Assembly: GCF_009909185.1 (NCBI RefSeq)
Contig: NZ_JAAAMV010000022.1
Coordinates: 52,631-116,630, forward strand
Direction: 5' to 3'
Length of the DNA: 64,000 nucleotides
Source: Paenibacillus glycinis
GTDB lineage: Bacteria > Bacillota > Bacilli > Paenibacillales > Paenibacillaceae
How positions within the stretch are numbered: the first letter of the stretch is position 1; each line of letters begins with the position of its first letter. Both the position numbers and the translations under genes were made by a program. Of the stretch, positions 27,663 to 35,881 are shown piece after piece. The notes beneath the pieces are model-generated. The model saw nothing but the letters and a program-made list of their open reading frames with translations. It was not told the DNA's origin and searched no databases.

Positions 27663-28523
27663 TCAGCCTTTGACCGCGCCGACGGTCACGCCCTCGAGAA
27701 AGTAACGCTGCAGGCTGAAGAACAGGACGAACATCGGCAGGGCGGAGATCGTCGCGCCCGCCATCATCGGGGCGAAGTAGGTCGTGTTCGCGAACCGGAA
27801 GTTTTTGAGGCCGACCTGGATCGTCTGCATATCCATCGTGTTCGTGACGAGGAACGGCCAGAAGAACGTATTCCAGCTGTCCATGAACGTGAGGATGGCC
27901 ATGACGGCAAGGACGGTTTTGGATAACGGCAGAATGATCCGCACGTAGATTTGGAACTGGCTGCAGCCTTCCATCTTCGCGCTCTCGATGATTTCCTTCG
28001 GAATGGACGACATGAACTGCTTCGCGAGGAAGATGTTATAGACCGTCACCAGACCCGGCACGATCAGCGCGCTGTACGTGTTCTGCAGATCGAATACGTT
28101 GACGATCAGGATGTACAGCGGCACTTGGGTAACCTGGTAAGGAATCATCATGGCGACGAGCAGCAGCGTGAAGAGAAACGATCTGCCCTTGAAATCGATC
28201 TTGGAGAACGCGTAGCCCGCCATGCTGGCGAACACCACGTTGGACAGCATGACGCTGCCGGCCACGATGAGCGAATTGAACAGCCACCGGAGCGAATATT
28301 CGCTGTAATCGAAGAAGAATTTATAGGAAGCGAACGAGATTTTGCTCGGAAACAGCGAGTAGTTCATCGCGCCCGCCTCGACCGGATCGCCCAGGGAAGA
28401 GATGATCATGAAATAGATCGGGAATATGGTAGCGAGCGCGAAGAGCAGCAGCAGCACGACGATCGTGCCGTTGCGGAACAGCTTGCCTTTGCTGCGGTCC
28501 GGATAATTTTTGTACAGCGACAT
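27663..28523 (-). CDS. CUT1-type ABC sugar transporter permease (MalG class)
   Basis: Inner-membrane permease of 286 residues with six predicted helices. The EAA loop facing the ATPase is visible as ESAKMEGCSQFQIYVRIILPLSK. The N-terminus and C-terminal end (SLQRYFLEGVTVGAVKG) are typical of MalG-like proteins. It pairs with the permease just upstream. No ATPase gene is in the operon, as usual for CUT1 systems that share an MsmX-type ATPase. Confidence 0.95.
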   Translation of the reverse strand: MSLYKNYPDRSKGKLFRNGTIVVLLLLFALATIFPIYFMIISSLGDPVEAGAMNYSLFPSKISFASYKFFFDYSEYSLRWLFNSLIVAGSVMLSNVVFASMAGYAFSKIDFKGRSFLFTLLLVAMMIPYQVTQVPLYILIVNVFDLQNTYSALIVPGLVTVYNIFLAKQFMSSIPKEIIESAKMEGCSQFQIYVRIILPLSKTVLAVMAILTFMDSWNTFFWPFLVTNTMDMQTIQVGLKNFRFANTTYFAPMMAGATISALPMFVLFFSLQRYFLEGVTVGAVKG

Positions 28524-28541
28524 CTGCGTTTCCTCCTTCCT

Positions 28542-29444
28542 CTAATATTCCACTTCTTTGCCGAAAAACTTGAATTGCAGCAACGCTACGATGGCGATGA
28601 ATGCCGCCAGGACGAGCGATTGGGCCGCCGCTTTGCCGAATTCGAAGTACTTGAACGCGTTGTTGAAGATCAACAGGCCGACCATCGTGGTCGCGTTGTC
28701 CGGTCCGCCTCCGGTCATGAGATAGGCGTTCTGGAACACCTGGAAGGAACCGATGACCCCGGTGACGAGCAGGAACAGCGTCGTCGGCTTCAAGCACGGG
28801 ATGACGATATACCGCAGCTTCTGCAGGAAGGACGCCCCGTCCAGATCCGCGGCCTCGTAGTAGCTCGTGTCGATGCCGAGCAAAGCGGCCAAGTAGATAA
28901 TGATGCTCGTGCCGTGGCTCGACAGCCAAGCCATGAAGACCAGCGAGAACATCGCCGTGCTGCTCGAGCCGAGCCAGTTCTGATTGCCGATGCCGAAGAG
29001 GCCGATCAGCTTGTTGAAGATCCCGGATTCCATCGGGTCGAAGATCCACAGCCAGACGACCGAGAGCGCGACCCCGGACGCGACCGCGGGCAAATAGTAG
29101 ACGGCTTTGAACGTCGTTTGCATCCACTTCTTGAGAGGCAGTATGAGAATCGCCACCGCGAACGACAGCAGCAGCGCGACTGGCACGGTTAGAATCGTGT
29201 ACACGATCGTGGTGCGGATGGAGCGCCAGAACAGCGCATCCTTGAACGTTTCGGTGTAATTGTCCAACCCGATGAAGGTCGAGCCGAGCGGTTTATAGTC
29301 TTGGAAACTGATAATGAACGCGCTCGCGACGGGATAGGCCGTGAACAATGCGAAGACGACCAAAGCGACGGCGATGAAGATGTATCCCCAGCCGGCATCG
29401 CCTCCGAATTTGCGTTTGATGAATGATTTCTTGGACGGGTTCAT
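28542..29444 (-). CDS. CUT1-type ABC sugar transporter permease (MalF class)
   Basis: Inner-membrane permease of 300 residues. ATG at 29444 (MNPSKKSFIKR) is chosen because AGAGGTG lies eight bases upstream; the form to 29468 is not supported. Six helices, with the EAA loop YEAADLDGASFLQKLRYIVI before the fifth. It lies 18 bases before its partner permease and 98 bases behind the binding protein, forming the membrane channel of the salvage transporter. Confidence 0.95.
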   Translation of the reverse strand: MNPSKKSFIKRKFGGDAGWGYIFIAVALVVFALFTAYPVASAFIISFQDYKPLGSTFIGLDNYTETFKDALFWRSIRTTIVYTILTVPVALLLSFAVAILILPLKKWMQTTFKAVYYLPAVASGVALSVVWLWIFDPMESGIFNKLIGLFGIGNQNWLGSSSTAMFSLVFMAWLSSHGTSIIIYLAALLGIDTSYYEAADLDGASFLQKLRYIVIPCLKPTTLFLLVTGVIGSFQVFQNAYLMTGGGPDNATTMVGLLIFNNAFKYFEFGKAAAQSLVLAAFIAIVALLQFKFFGKEVEY

Positions 29445-29542
29445 GAAGGCAGCACCTCTTTTCGGCAATCGGATCAGTGGCCACGCGGTAAAATGAGTTC
29501 GGATAGCCGCCTGGGATACGAGCGGCTATCCGAATGGGAAAA

Positions 29543-30991
29543 TCAGTCCTTGACGACGCCGTCTTCGCCGAACGCGTCGATCGCGGCTTTCTTCAGCGCG
29601 TCGTACATGTCCTCCGGCTTGAGCTCGCCGGCAAGCAGCGCCTGCAGCTTCGGAATCATCACTTCGTCTTCCAGCTTGATCGCTTTCGCGCCGAGCTCGA
29701 CCGGAATGTCGGGACGAGCCGGTGCCGCATGGGAGAGAAGCGTGCTGACCGCCGCCACGTTGTCCGGGTTGCGGTTGACCGTCATGCTTTCGGCCGCCGT
29801 TCTGCCGGTTTTGGTAATATGCGCGACGAACAGATCGTTGTTCGTCGTTGCCGCGACTTTGCCGCTGGCGAGGAAGTACGCCGCTTTGACGACGTTCGCC
29901 TTATGCTCGGCCGTCGGCTCTTTCTTGCCGCGGAAGGTGACGTAGCCGTCGACCGCGACGGTCGTGACCGCCGGCTGGCCGAGGAACGAAGGCACGGGAA
30001 GAACGATGTAGTCCGCTTTGATGCTGCCCTTGACCGCGCTGCCGTCATTGGCGTCGATTTTCTCGTTGTTCTTGTTCGCCGAGTTCTCGAACGTCGCGAG
30101 GCCTTTGCCCGTGATCATCGTTTGGCCGGTCAGGAACATGTTCCAGCGTTTGCCCGCATCCACGGAGCTCAGCTCCTTCGGCATGGAGCCGTCGTCGATC
30201 AGCTGGCGGATGTCCTTCAGCACTTCCAGGAAGTTTTTGCTCGTGTAGGCGTATTTGTTGTCCGTCGTGAACGCGTTCGGCATGCCGGCGTTTTTGACGA
30301 GAATGTTCAAGTAATCCTTGGAAGCGACGCCCGCGGTCGCGAACACGAAGCCGTAGCGGCTCGTTTTGTCGCCTTCCTTCACGACGCCTTTCTTGATGGC
30401 TTCGCGGAACTCGTCATAGGTCCAGCCGTTTTTCTGCACGCTCTTGTAATCGATGCCGGCTTTCTCCAGGAACTCCTTGTTGCCGCCGAGCGCATGCGCT
30501 TCCATATAAGCCGGGAAGCCGTAGATGCCGTCGCCGTTCTTCATGTATTCCATCGGGGCGGGATCGTAATCCGCGATCATGTCGGAGGTCGCCGCGTCCT
30601 TGATATCCATCAGCATGCCCTGCTGCACGTACTTGGAGATGCCGTCCGAGCCGATGAACGCGATGTCCGGCGGGCTGCCCGCGTTCACCTGCGTATCCAG
30701 CTTCTGCGTCATGTCTTCCCAGCTGGCGGGCTCGATCTTCAACGTCAAGTTCGGGTTCGCCGCGTTGAAATCCTTGGCCATCTGCTCGAAATTGTCCTGG
30801 TAGGTCGGGGATACCGGCGGGAGCAGCGCCGTGATCGTATCCTTCGCGCCGGACGCGCCGCCTGCGTTCGCGTTGCCCCCGGCGTTGCTCGCGCCGCCGT
30901 TATCGCCGTTGTTGGATGAACATGCGGCAAGCGTCGTTACGGATAAACCGAGTGCCAATACGGATGCCAAAACGCGGGATTTCGTCTTCAT
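29543..30991 (-). CDS. Extracellular sugar-binding lipoprotein of the ABC transporter
   Basis: Solute-binding protein, 482 residues. ATG at 30991 has AAGGAGG at ideal spacing; an open frame continues upstream but only through the antisense of murQ. The lipobox is TTLAAC, so it is membrane-anchored and faces outward. The mature protein is of the large CUT1 oligosaccharide-binding class (a PALDVNAGSPPDIAFIG-like N-lobe segment is present as TQVNAGSPPDIAFIGSDG). Genomic context points to cell-wall disaccharides or amino sugars as ligand. Confidence 0.94.
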   Translation of the reverse strand: MKTKSRVLASVLALGLSVTTLAACSSNNGDNGGASNAGGNANAGGASGAKDTITALLPPVSPTYQDNFEQMAKDFNAANPNLTLKIEPASWEDMTQKLDTQVNAGSPPDIAFIGSDGISKYVQQGMLMDIKDAATSDMIADYDPAPMEYMKNGDGIYGFPAYMEAHALGGNKEFLEKAGIDYKSVQKNGWTYDEFREAIKKGVVKEGDKTSRYGFVFATAGVASKDYLNILVKNAGMPNAFTTDNKYAYTSKNFLEVLKDIRQLIDDGSMPKELSSVDAGKRWNMFLTGQTMITGKGLATFENSANKNNEKIDANDGSAVKGSIKADYIVLPVPSFLGQPAVTTVAVDGYVTFRGKKEPTAEHKANVVKAAYFLASGKVAATTNNDLFVAHITKTGRTAAESMTVNRNPDNVAAVSTLLSHAAPARPDIPVELGAKAIKLEDEVMIPKLQALLAGELKPEDMYDALKKAAIDAFGEDGVVKD

Positions 30992-31044
30992 AGGAATAAT
31001 CCTCCTTAAGGATTCAGCATTTATAGTGTCCTGATCAAACCTCG

Positions 31045-31959
31045 TTAACCGACTTTCGTGCAATTTCGGATCGCAGTCTTCAGGCTGCCTTCGCTGCGCG
31101 CGAGCTCCTGTTCGGCCTGCGCCGCGTCCAAACCGGTAATGATCATCATAATGGCGAGCTTGCAGTTCATGGAGGCCGCTTGAAGCGCCTGCTTTGCCGT
31201 CTCCGGATCCGCGCCCGTCGCGGTTTGGATGATTCGGATCGAGCGGTCGTTCAGCTTGATATTGCTGGCTTTCAGGTCCACCATGAGGTTGTTGTACGTC
31301 TTGCCGAGCTTGACCATCGTGCATGTTGTCAGCATGTTGAGCACCAGCTTCGTCGCCGTGCCCGCCTTCAGCCGCGTCGAGCCCATGATGACTTCCGGCC
31401 CGACGACGGGCGCGATGCACACGTCGCAGACTTCCGCGAGCCTGGAGTTCTTGTTGTTCGCGACGCCGATCGTCGCCGCGCCAAGCTCGGCGGCCCGCTT
31501 CAACCCGGCGATGACGAAGCTTGCGCTTCCGCTGGCCGAGATGCCGATCACCGCGTCTTTCTCTGTAATGCCGCAGCGATCGATTAACCCTACCCCCTCC
31601 TCTGCACTGTCTTCGAATCCTTCCACGGCGACCCGCAACGCGACGTCCCCGCCGGCGATATATCCTTGCACCAGCGAAGGGTCGGTCCCGAACGTCGGCG
31701 GAATCTCCGATGCGTCGAGCACCCCTAATCTGCCGGAAGTGCCTGCTCCGATGTAAAACATGCGTCCGCCGTTCTTCAGCAGCCGATGCAGCAGATCGAC
31801 CGCTTTCGCAATCTGCGGAATTTCCGCGGCGACCGCGGCAGGAACCTTCGCATCCTCTTGATTCAGGAGGCGGACCATGTCCTCGGTCGAGCATTCGTCG
31901 ATCATCAGCGTGTCCCGGTTGATTTCCTCCGTCGTCAATCCCGCCAAATATTCGTTCAT
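31045..31959 (-). CDS. murQ: N-acetylmuramic acid 6-phosphate etherase
   Basis: Converts MurNAc-6-phosphate to GlcNAc-6-phosphate and D-lactate. 304 residues. ATG at 31959 (MNEYLAGL) is chosen because TAGGAG lies seven bases upstream; the ATG six bases earlier is too close. SIS-domain signatures are GAGTSGRLGVLDASEIPPTF and GISASGSASFV, the first including the catalytic Glu. First gene of the operon, with its own sigmaA promoter at 32026-32054 behind the murR terminator. Confidence 0.97.
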   Translation of the reverse strand: MNEYLAGLTTEEINRDTLMIDECSTEDMVRLLNQEDAKVPAAVAAEIPQIAKAVDLLHRLLKNGGRMFYIGAGTSGRLGVLDASEIPPTFGTDPSLVQGYIAGGDVALRVAVEGFEDSAEEGVGLIDRCGITEKDAVIGISASGSASFVIAGLKRAAELGAATIGVANNKNSRLAEVCDVCIAPVVGPEVIMGSTRLKAGTATKLVLNMLTTCTMVKLGKTYNNLMVDLKASNIKLNDRSIRIIQTATGADPETAKQALQAASMNCKLAIMMIITGLDAAQAEQELARSEGSLKTAIRNCTKVG

Positions 31960-32025
31960 AACCATTCTCCTACCCTCAAGTCGTGATGTTAGGTTATCTA
32001 ACACACTTGTTATTTCTTAAGACCC

Positions 32026-32054
32026 ATATTACGTCGACTTGCCATCCTCGTCAA
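32026..32054 (-). promoter_or_regulatory. SigmaA promoter of the murQ operon
   Basis: On the minus strand TTGACG (32049-32054), a 17-base spacer, TAATAT (32026-32031). It lies about 70 bases before the murQ start and directly downstream of an operator-like repeat at 32062-32078. Confidence 0.8.
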
Positions 32055-32061
32055 TAGATTC

Positions 32062-32078
32062 TGAAATAAAATTTTATA
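32062..32078. promoter_or_regulatory. Candidate MurR operator near the murQ promoter
   Basis: TGAAATAAAATTTTATA contains GAAAT-AAA-ATTTT. Thirteen of its bases recur, inverted, at 33145-33157 in the murR/GH4 divergent region. Position seven bases upstream of the -35 box. Confidence 0.6.
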
Positions 32079-32118
32079 CTAAAATTAATAACTGTTTTTT
32101 TATTTTGGACGAGGCCAT

Positions 32119-32154
32119 AAAAAAAGACATGTTCAGCGCTAGCTTTCCCATGTC
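32119..32154 (-). terminator. Terminator of murR
   Basis: GACATG...CATGTC stem with an internal AGC/GCT extension, followed by seven T residues on the minus strand, just after the stop at 32163. Confidence 0.8.
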
Positions 32155-32162
32155 CCGTTCCC

Positions 32163-33026
32163 TTATTTGCGATGCTTGCCCGACAAGATGTTATGCGTCT
32201 TGGTCAAATACTTCTTCACGTTCTGGTATTCGGCGCTCGCGACGCCCGCGAAGAGCATGTCGATCACGGTCAGCATGGCGATCCGCGAGCCCATCGCGCC
32301 GCTGCGCATGGTCAGCTCCGGCGTCGAAATGCTGAGCAGGATATCCGATTTGTCCGCGAGCTCGCTCTTGTTGTATTTGGTAATGGCGATCGTCGTCGCC
32401 CCGTTCTTCTGCGCCAGCTCCAGCGTATCGAGAATCTCCACGGTATCGCCGGAGTTCGAGACGAAGAAGGCGACGTCGCCCTTGCCGAGCAGCGTGGCCG
32501 CGGTCAGCTGGCTGTGGCTGTCGGTGTAAGCATGGCACATTTTGTTGATGCGGCTGAACTTCTGCTCCGCGTCCATGCAGACGATCCCCGAAGCGCCTAC
32601 GCCGAAGAACACGATCCGGCTGCTCTCGCGAAGCACCTTCACGGCCTTGGCGACCTGCTCGCGGTCGATGACGCTGAGCGTGTCTTCGATGGACTTGATG
32701 TTGTTGCGGGAGATGTTGGAGATGATGATGGACAAGTCGTCTCCGGGCTGAATATCGGTGTACTGGTCCTTCTGCTCTTCGTCCCTGGAGCCGAGCGAAG
32801 CCGAGATGCTGACGATAAAGCTTCGATAGCCGCCGTAGCCCAGCGTTTTGCAGAAGCGCAGCACGGACGCGTCGCTCGTCTTGCTCATTTGGGCAAGGCT
32901 CTTGATCGAGAGATGCGGCACTTCGTCCGTATTCTCCAATATAAAATCGGCAACCAGCTTCTCAACGGGCGTCATGCTGTCCTTCATGTCCCGAATCTTG
33001 ATCAAAATGTTGTCGTTTATCGCCAT
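32163..33026 (-). CDS. murR: MurR/RpiR-family regulator with SIS domain
   Basis: Transcription factor of 287 residues: an RpiR helix-turn-helix in the first 80 residues (SIKSLAQMSKTSDASVLRF) and a phosphosugar-binding SIS domain after residue 110 (IVFFGVGASGIV, FVSNSGDTVEILD). In the family MurR is inactivated by MurNAc-6-phosphate; the context here supports the same ligand. Followed by its own terminator and then murQ. The repeated GAAAT-WWW-ATTTC elements in the regions flanking it are the best candidates for its operator. Confidence 0.92.
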   Translation of the reverse strand: MAINDNILIKIRDMKDSMTPVEKLVADFILENTDEVPHLSIKSLAQMSKTSDASVLRFCKTLGYGGYRSFIVSISASLGSRDEEQKDQYTDIQPGDDLSIIISNISRNNIKSIEDTLSVIDREQVAKAVKVLRESSRIVFFGVGASGIVCMDAEQKFSRINKMCHAYTDSHSQLTAATLLGKGDVAFFVSNSGDTVEILDTLELAQKNGATTIAITKYNKSELADKSDILLSISTPELTMRSGAMGSRIAMLTVIDMLFAGVASAEYQNVKKYLTKTHNILSGKHRK

Positions 33027-33070
33027 AATCGTCCCTACCCGCCTAGTTTGTCCCTCTCGAATTCACTCTT

Positions 33071-33099
33071 ATCTTAAGTGTATTTATGGCAAAACACAA
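33071..33099 (-). promoter_or_regulatory. Possible promoter of murR
   Basis: TTGTGT (33094-33099), 17 bases, TAAGAT (33071-33076) on the minus strand, about 45 bases before the murR ATG. Confidence 0.45.
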
Positions 33100-33143
33100 G
33101 AAAAAAGCGACGTTGCATGTCATGTTTTAGGACATCTTATTTA

Positions 33144-33156
33144 GAAATTTTATTTC
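33144..33156. promoter_or_regulatory. Candidate MurR operator in the divergent region
   Basis: GAAATTTTATTTC is a perfect GAAAT-TTT-ATTTC palindrome, shared in inverted orientation with the site before murQ. A partial copy, GAAATTTTATA, follows at 33175-33185, just upstream of the GH4 promoter. Confidence 0.6.
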
Positions 33157-33196
33157 AAAACAAACATTCAATATGAAATTTTATACCTGATTTTTA

Positions 33197-33225
33197 TTGT
33201 TGGATCAACCCTTGCGTGCTATAAT
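33197..33225 (+). promoter_or_regulatory. SigmaA promoter of the GH4/kinase operon
   Basis: TTGTTG (33197-33202), 17-base spacer, perfect TATAAT (33220-33225), about 50 bases before the ATG at 33277. Confidence 0.7.
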
Positions 33226-33276
33226 GGCCTCACATTATGCCGCTATCCCGGCAACCCCACACCCGAGGTGAAGGAC

Positions 33277-34581
33277 ATGAAGAAAGCAAACATCAAAATC
33301 GCCATTATCGGTTCCGGCAGCACGTATACGCCCGAGCTCATCGAAGGCATGATCAAGCGCAAGGACGCGCTGCCTATCGGCGAGCTCGTCCTGATGGATA
33401 TCGACGCGCGCAAGCTGCGCATCGTCGGCGAGCTGTGCGCGCGGATGATCGCCGCCGCGAACATGCCTTGCCGCGTCGTGATGACCCAGGACTTGGACGA
33501 AGCGCTGACCGGCGCCGATTTCGTGCTCGGCCAGATCCGCGTCGGCAAGCTGCCGGCGCGCGTGCTCGACGAGAAGATTCCGCTCCGATACGGCATGATC
33601 GGCCAGGAAACCTGCGGTATCGGCGGCTTCTTCAAGGCGATGCGCACCATCCCCGTCATGCTTCGGATCGCCGAGCGCATGAAGGCGCTGTGCCCGGATG
33701 CGTGGCTCATCAACTTCTCCAATCCGGCGGGCATCATCACCGAAGCCATCCTGAACCATGCCGGCGTCAAGATGCTCGGCCTGTGCAACGTGCCCTACAA
33801 CATGTTCAAGAGCATCCGCGAGTCGCTGCAGCTCGACCGTCCGAACATCGAGTACGTCGGGTTGAACCACCTCAGCTGGATCACCGGCATCGAGCAGGAC
33901 GGCAAGGATTATTTGAAGACGGCGCTCGAGATGGGCCTGAACAGCGAGACGATGAAGAACATCCCGGCCAGCGGCTTCAGCAAAGAGCTGATTCGGATGG
34001 CGGGCGCGATTCCGTCCTCGTACCTGGAATATTACTATTTCAAGAACAAGAAGCTGCAGGTCGTCCTCGACATGGAGCTGTCCCGCGGCGAGAAATGCAT
34101 GCAGATCGAGGAGGAGCTTCTGGATATCTACTCCGATTCCGCGCTGCATGCCAAGCCGGAGCTGCTCGCTTCCCGCGGCGGCGCCAATTATTCCGAGGTA
34201 GCGATCAGCCTCGTCGACGCGATCCACAACGACAAGCAGGAAGTGCATGTCGTGAACCTGCTGAACAACGGCGCGCTCGACTTCATGCGCGACGACGATG
34301 CCGTCGAAGTATGCGCGGTCGTCGGCAAGGACGGCGCGAAGCCGGTCAAGATCGAGGGCTTCGACAACCGGCATATCATCGATTACATGCGGATGGTGAA
34401 GGCGTACGAGCGCGAGACCGTCGCCGCCGCGATCGCCGGCGACGAGGACGCGGCCATGCGCGCGCTGCTGATGAACCCGCTGGTCGGCGACTACGACGCG
34501 GCGCGCGGCGCTTTCGAGGAGTTGAAGGAAGCGCACAAGGAGTACCTGCCGCAGTTCTTCAAGGAAGCAGCGAACGCGTAA
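33277..34581 (+). CDS. GH4 family 6-phospho-glycosidase
   Basis: NAD- and divalent-metal-dependent hydrolase of phosphorylated disaccharides, 434 residues, close to the 6-phospho-beta-glucosidase group. ATG at 33277 has GAGGTG six bases upstream; a GTG at 33268 is part of that site. The NAD motif is IIGSGSTYTPELIEG; metal-site segments are NFSNPAGI, GLCNVPYN and GLNHLSW. It is divergent from murR and overlaps a sugar kinase gene by one base, so the pair probably phosphorylates and then splits an imported disaccharide. The GH4 mechanism needs a free 3-hydroxyl on the glycone, which rules out MurNAc in that position. Confidence 0.93.
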   Translation: MKKANIKIAIIGSGSTYTPELIEGMIKRKDALPIGELVLMDIDARKLRIVGELCARMIAAANMPCRVVMTQDLDEALTGADFVLGQIRVGKLPARVLDEKIPLRYGMIGQETCGIGGFFKAMRTIPVMLRIAERMKALCPDAWLINFSNPAGIITEAILNHAGVKMLGLCNVPYNMFKSIRESLQLDRPNIEYVGLNHLSWITGIEQDGKDYLKTALEMGLNSETMKNIPASGFSKELIRMAGAIPSSYLEYYYFKNKKLQVVLDMELSRGEKCMQIEEELLDIYSDSALHAKPELLASRGGANYSEVAISLVDAIHNDKQEVHVVNLLNNGALDFMRDDDAVEVCAVVGKDGAKPVKIEGFDNRHIIDYMRMVKAYERETVAAAIAGDEDAAMRALLMNPLVGDYDAARGAFEELKEAHKEYLPQFFKEAANA

Positions 34582-35591
34582 TGAGCGACCGCTACGTTAT
34601 CGGCGTCGACGGCGGCAACAGCAAGACCGATTACTTCCTGTTCGGCGTCGACGGTCGTTTCGTCGATCATCTGGGCGCCGGCACCTGCAGCCATGAACGC
34701 TTCGCGGATGCGTACGCCAGTTCTTTCCGCGTCATGGACGAGAATATCCGCGCGTTGTTGACGCGCAACGGACTGACGATGGCGCAGGTCGCCGCCGGCG
34801 CGTTCGGCCTCGCGGGCGCGGATATTCCCTCGCAGAAGGAGCAGCTCGGCCGAATCGTCGAACGGCTCGGGTTCGCGAATTATGCCGTCGATAACGACTC
34901 CTTCCTCGGCATCAAGGCGGGCATCGCCCGCGGCTACGGCATCTGCTCCATCAACGGCTCCGGCACGGTTGCCGGCGGCATCTCCCCGAGCGGCCGCCGG
35001 CTCCAGGTCGGCGGCATCGGCAGCGAGCTGGCCGGCGACGAAGCCGGCGGCTTCTATCTGGGTCGAAAGGTGCTGCGCGCCGTCTACGATAGCTTGTACC
35101 GGCTCGGTCCGGCGACGTCGATGGCCGAGCCCGTCATGAAGCTGCTCGGCGCGCCCGCGAAGGAAGCGTTCATGGAATGCGCCGTGGAAGGTTCCGCGAG
35201 CCGGACGCTGCCGAATACCGAGCTGATCCGGCTTCTGCTGCGCGCCGCGGAAGCCGGCGACGAAGCCGCCCTCGGCATCATCGGCCATTCGGCCAGGCAG
35301 CTGGCCCATTCCGCCGCCGGCTGCCTGCATCATCTCGATTTCGGCGGCGAAGACATCATCGACGTCGTGCTCGCGGGCTCCGTGTGGGTCAAGGCGGACA
35401 GTCCGCTGCTGTTCGATCGCTTCAAAAGTTACATGGCCGAGCTCGTCGTTCAGCCGTGCAGGTACGTGCTGCTGCAGGTACCGCCGGCGACCGGCGCCGT
35501 GCTCTGGGCACTCGAGCTCGCGCACGGCAAGCCGGTCGACGCGAATACGCGCCGCGGCGTCATCGCGAGCGTGGAGCTGCTGCAGCAATAA
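34581..35591 (+). CDS. BadF/BadG-family sugar kinase (second paralogue)
   Basis: 336-residue ASKHA kinase with GVDGGNSKTDYFLF at the N-terminus, the AGAFGLAGAD segment and SINGSGTVAGG phosphate loop. Related to, but clearly diverged from, the kinase at 21076. The ATG overlaps the GH4 stop (TAATG), a strong sign of coupled function. In this pairing it would phosphorylate a sugar or disaccharide that GH4 then cleaves; GlcNAc is the other simple candidate. Followed by a strong terminator at 35694. Confidence 0.9.
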   Translation: MSDRYVIGVDGGNSKTDYFLFGVDGRFVDHLGAGTCSHERFADAYASSFRVMDENIRALLTRNGLTMAQVAAGAFGLAGADIPSQKEQLGRIVERLGFANYAVDNDSFLGIKAGIARGYGICSINGSGTVAGGISPSGRRLQVGGIGSELAGDEAGGFYLGRKVLRAVYDSLYRLGPATSMAEPVMKLLGAPAKEAFMECAVEGSASRTLPNTELIRLLLRAAEAGDEAALGIIGHSARQLAHSAAGCLHHLDFGGEDIIDVVLAGSVWVKADSPLLFDRFKSYMAELVVQPCRYVLLQVPPATGAVLWALELAHGKPVDANTRRGVIASVELLQQ

Positions 35592-35693
35592 GCTTCATGC
35601 GCCGGAGGTGCGATCGCCGGTATGCGGCGCAGCAAGATTCAAGGTCGGATTCATATGCGTCGAGCTTGAGCGGCGGATTCCGTTTCGCAGCCC

Positions 35694-35729
35694 CGCCGAC
35701 TTCGCCACCGCGCGAAGTCGGCGTTTTTT
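35694..35729 (+). terminator. Terminator of the GH4/kinase operon
   Basis: CGCCGACTTCG/CGAAGTCGGCG stem (11 perfect pairs) followed by six T residues. Confidence 0.92.
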
Positions 35730-35881
35730 GTTGCGCCGCGGACCTCCAGCGACGCGCGGATTTTACCCGGAAGGAAAAAAGCGGTACTATGGAGCTGACG
35801 CGGGTTCAAGCACCCTAGGCGACAGATGGTTAGGACGAAGCGCGGGAAGCGCATTACTTTAAGGATTGCGAGGAATGTGGA

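Noticed and set aside
29543..31894. 783-codon reading of the sugar-binding protein
   Set aside because: Its first 300 codons are antisense of murQ in character; a perfect ribosome binding site and lipoprotein signal set the start at 30991.
33237..35591. 784-codon ORF that seems to fuse GH4 and the kinase
   Set aside because: It is the kinase frame extended upstream through the GH4 gene in another frame; the true kinase start is the overlapping ATG at 34581.
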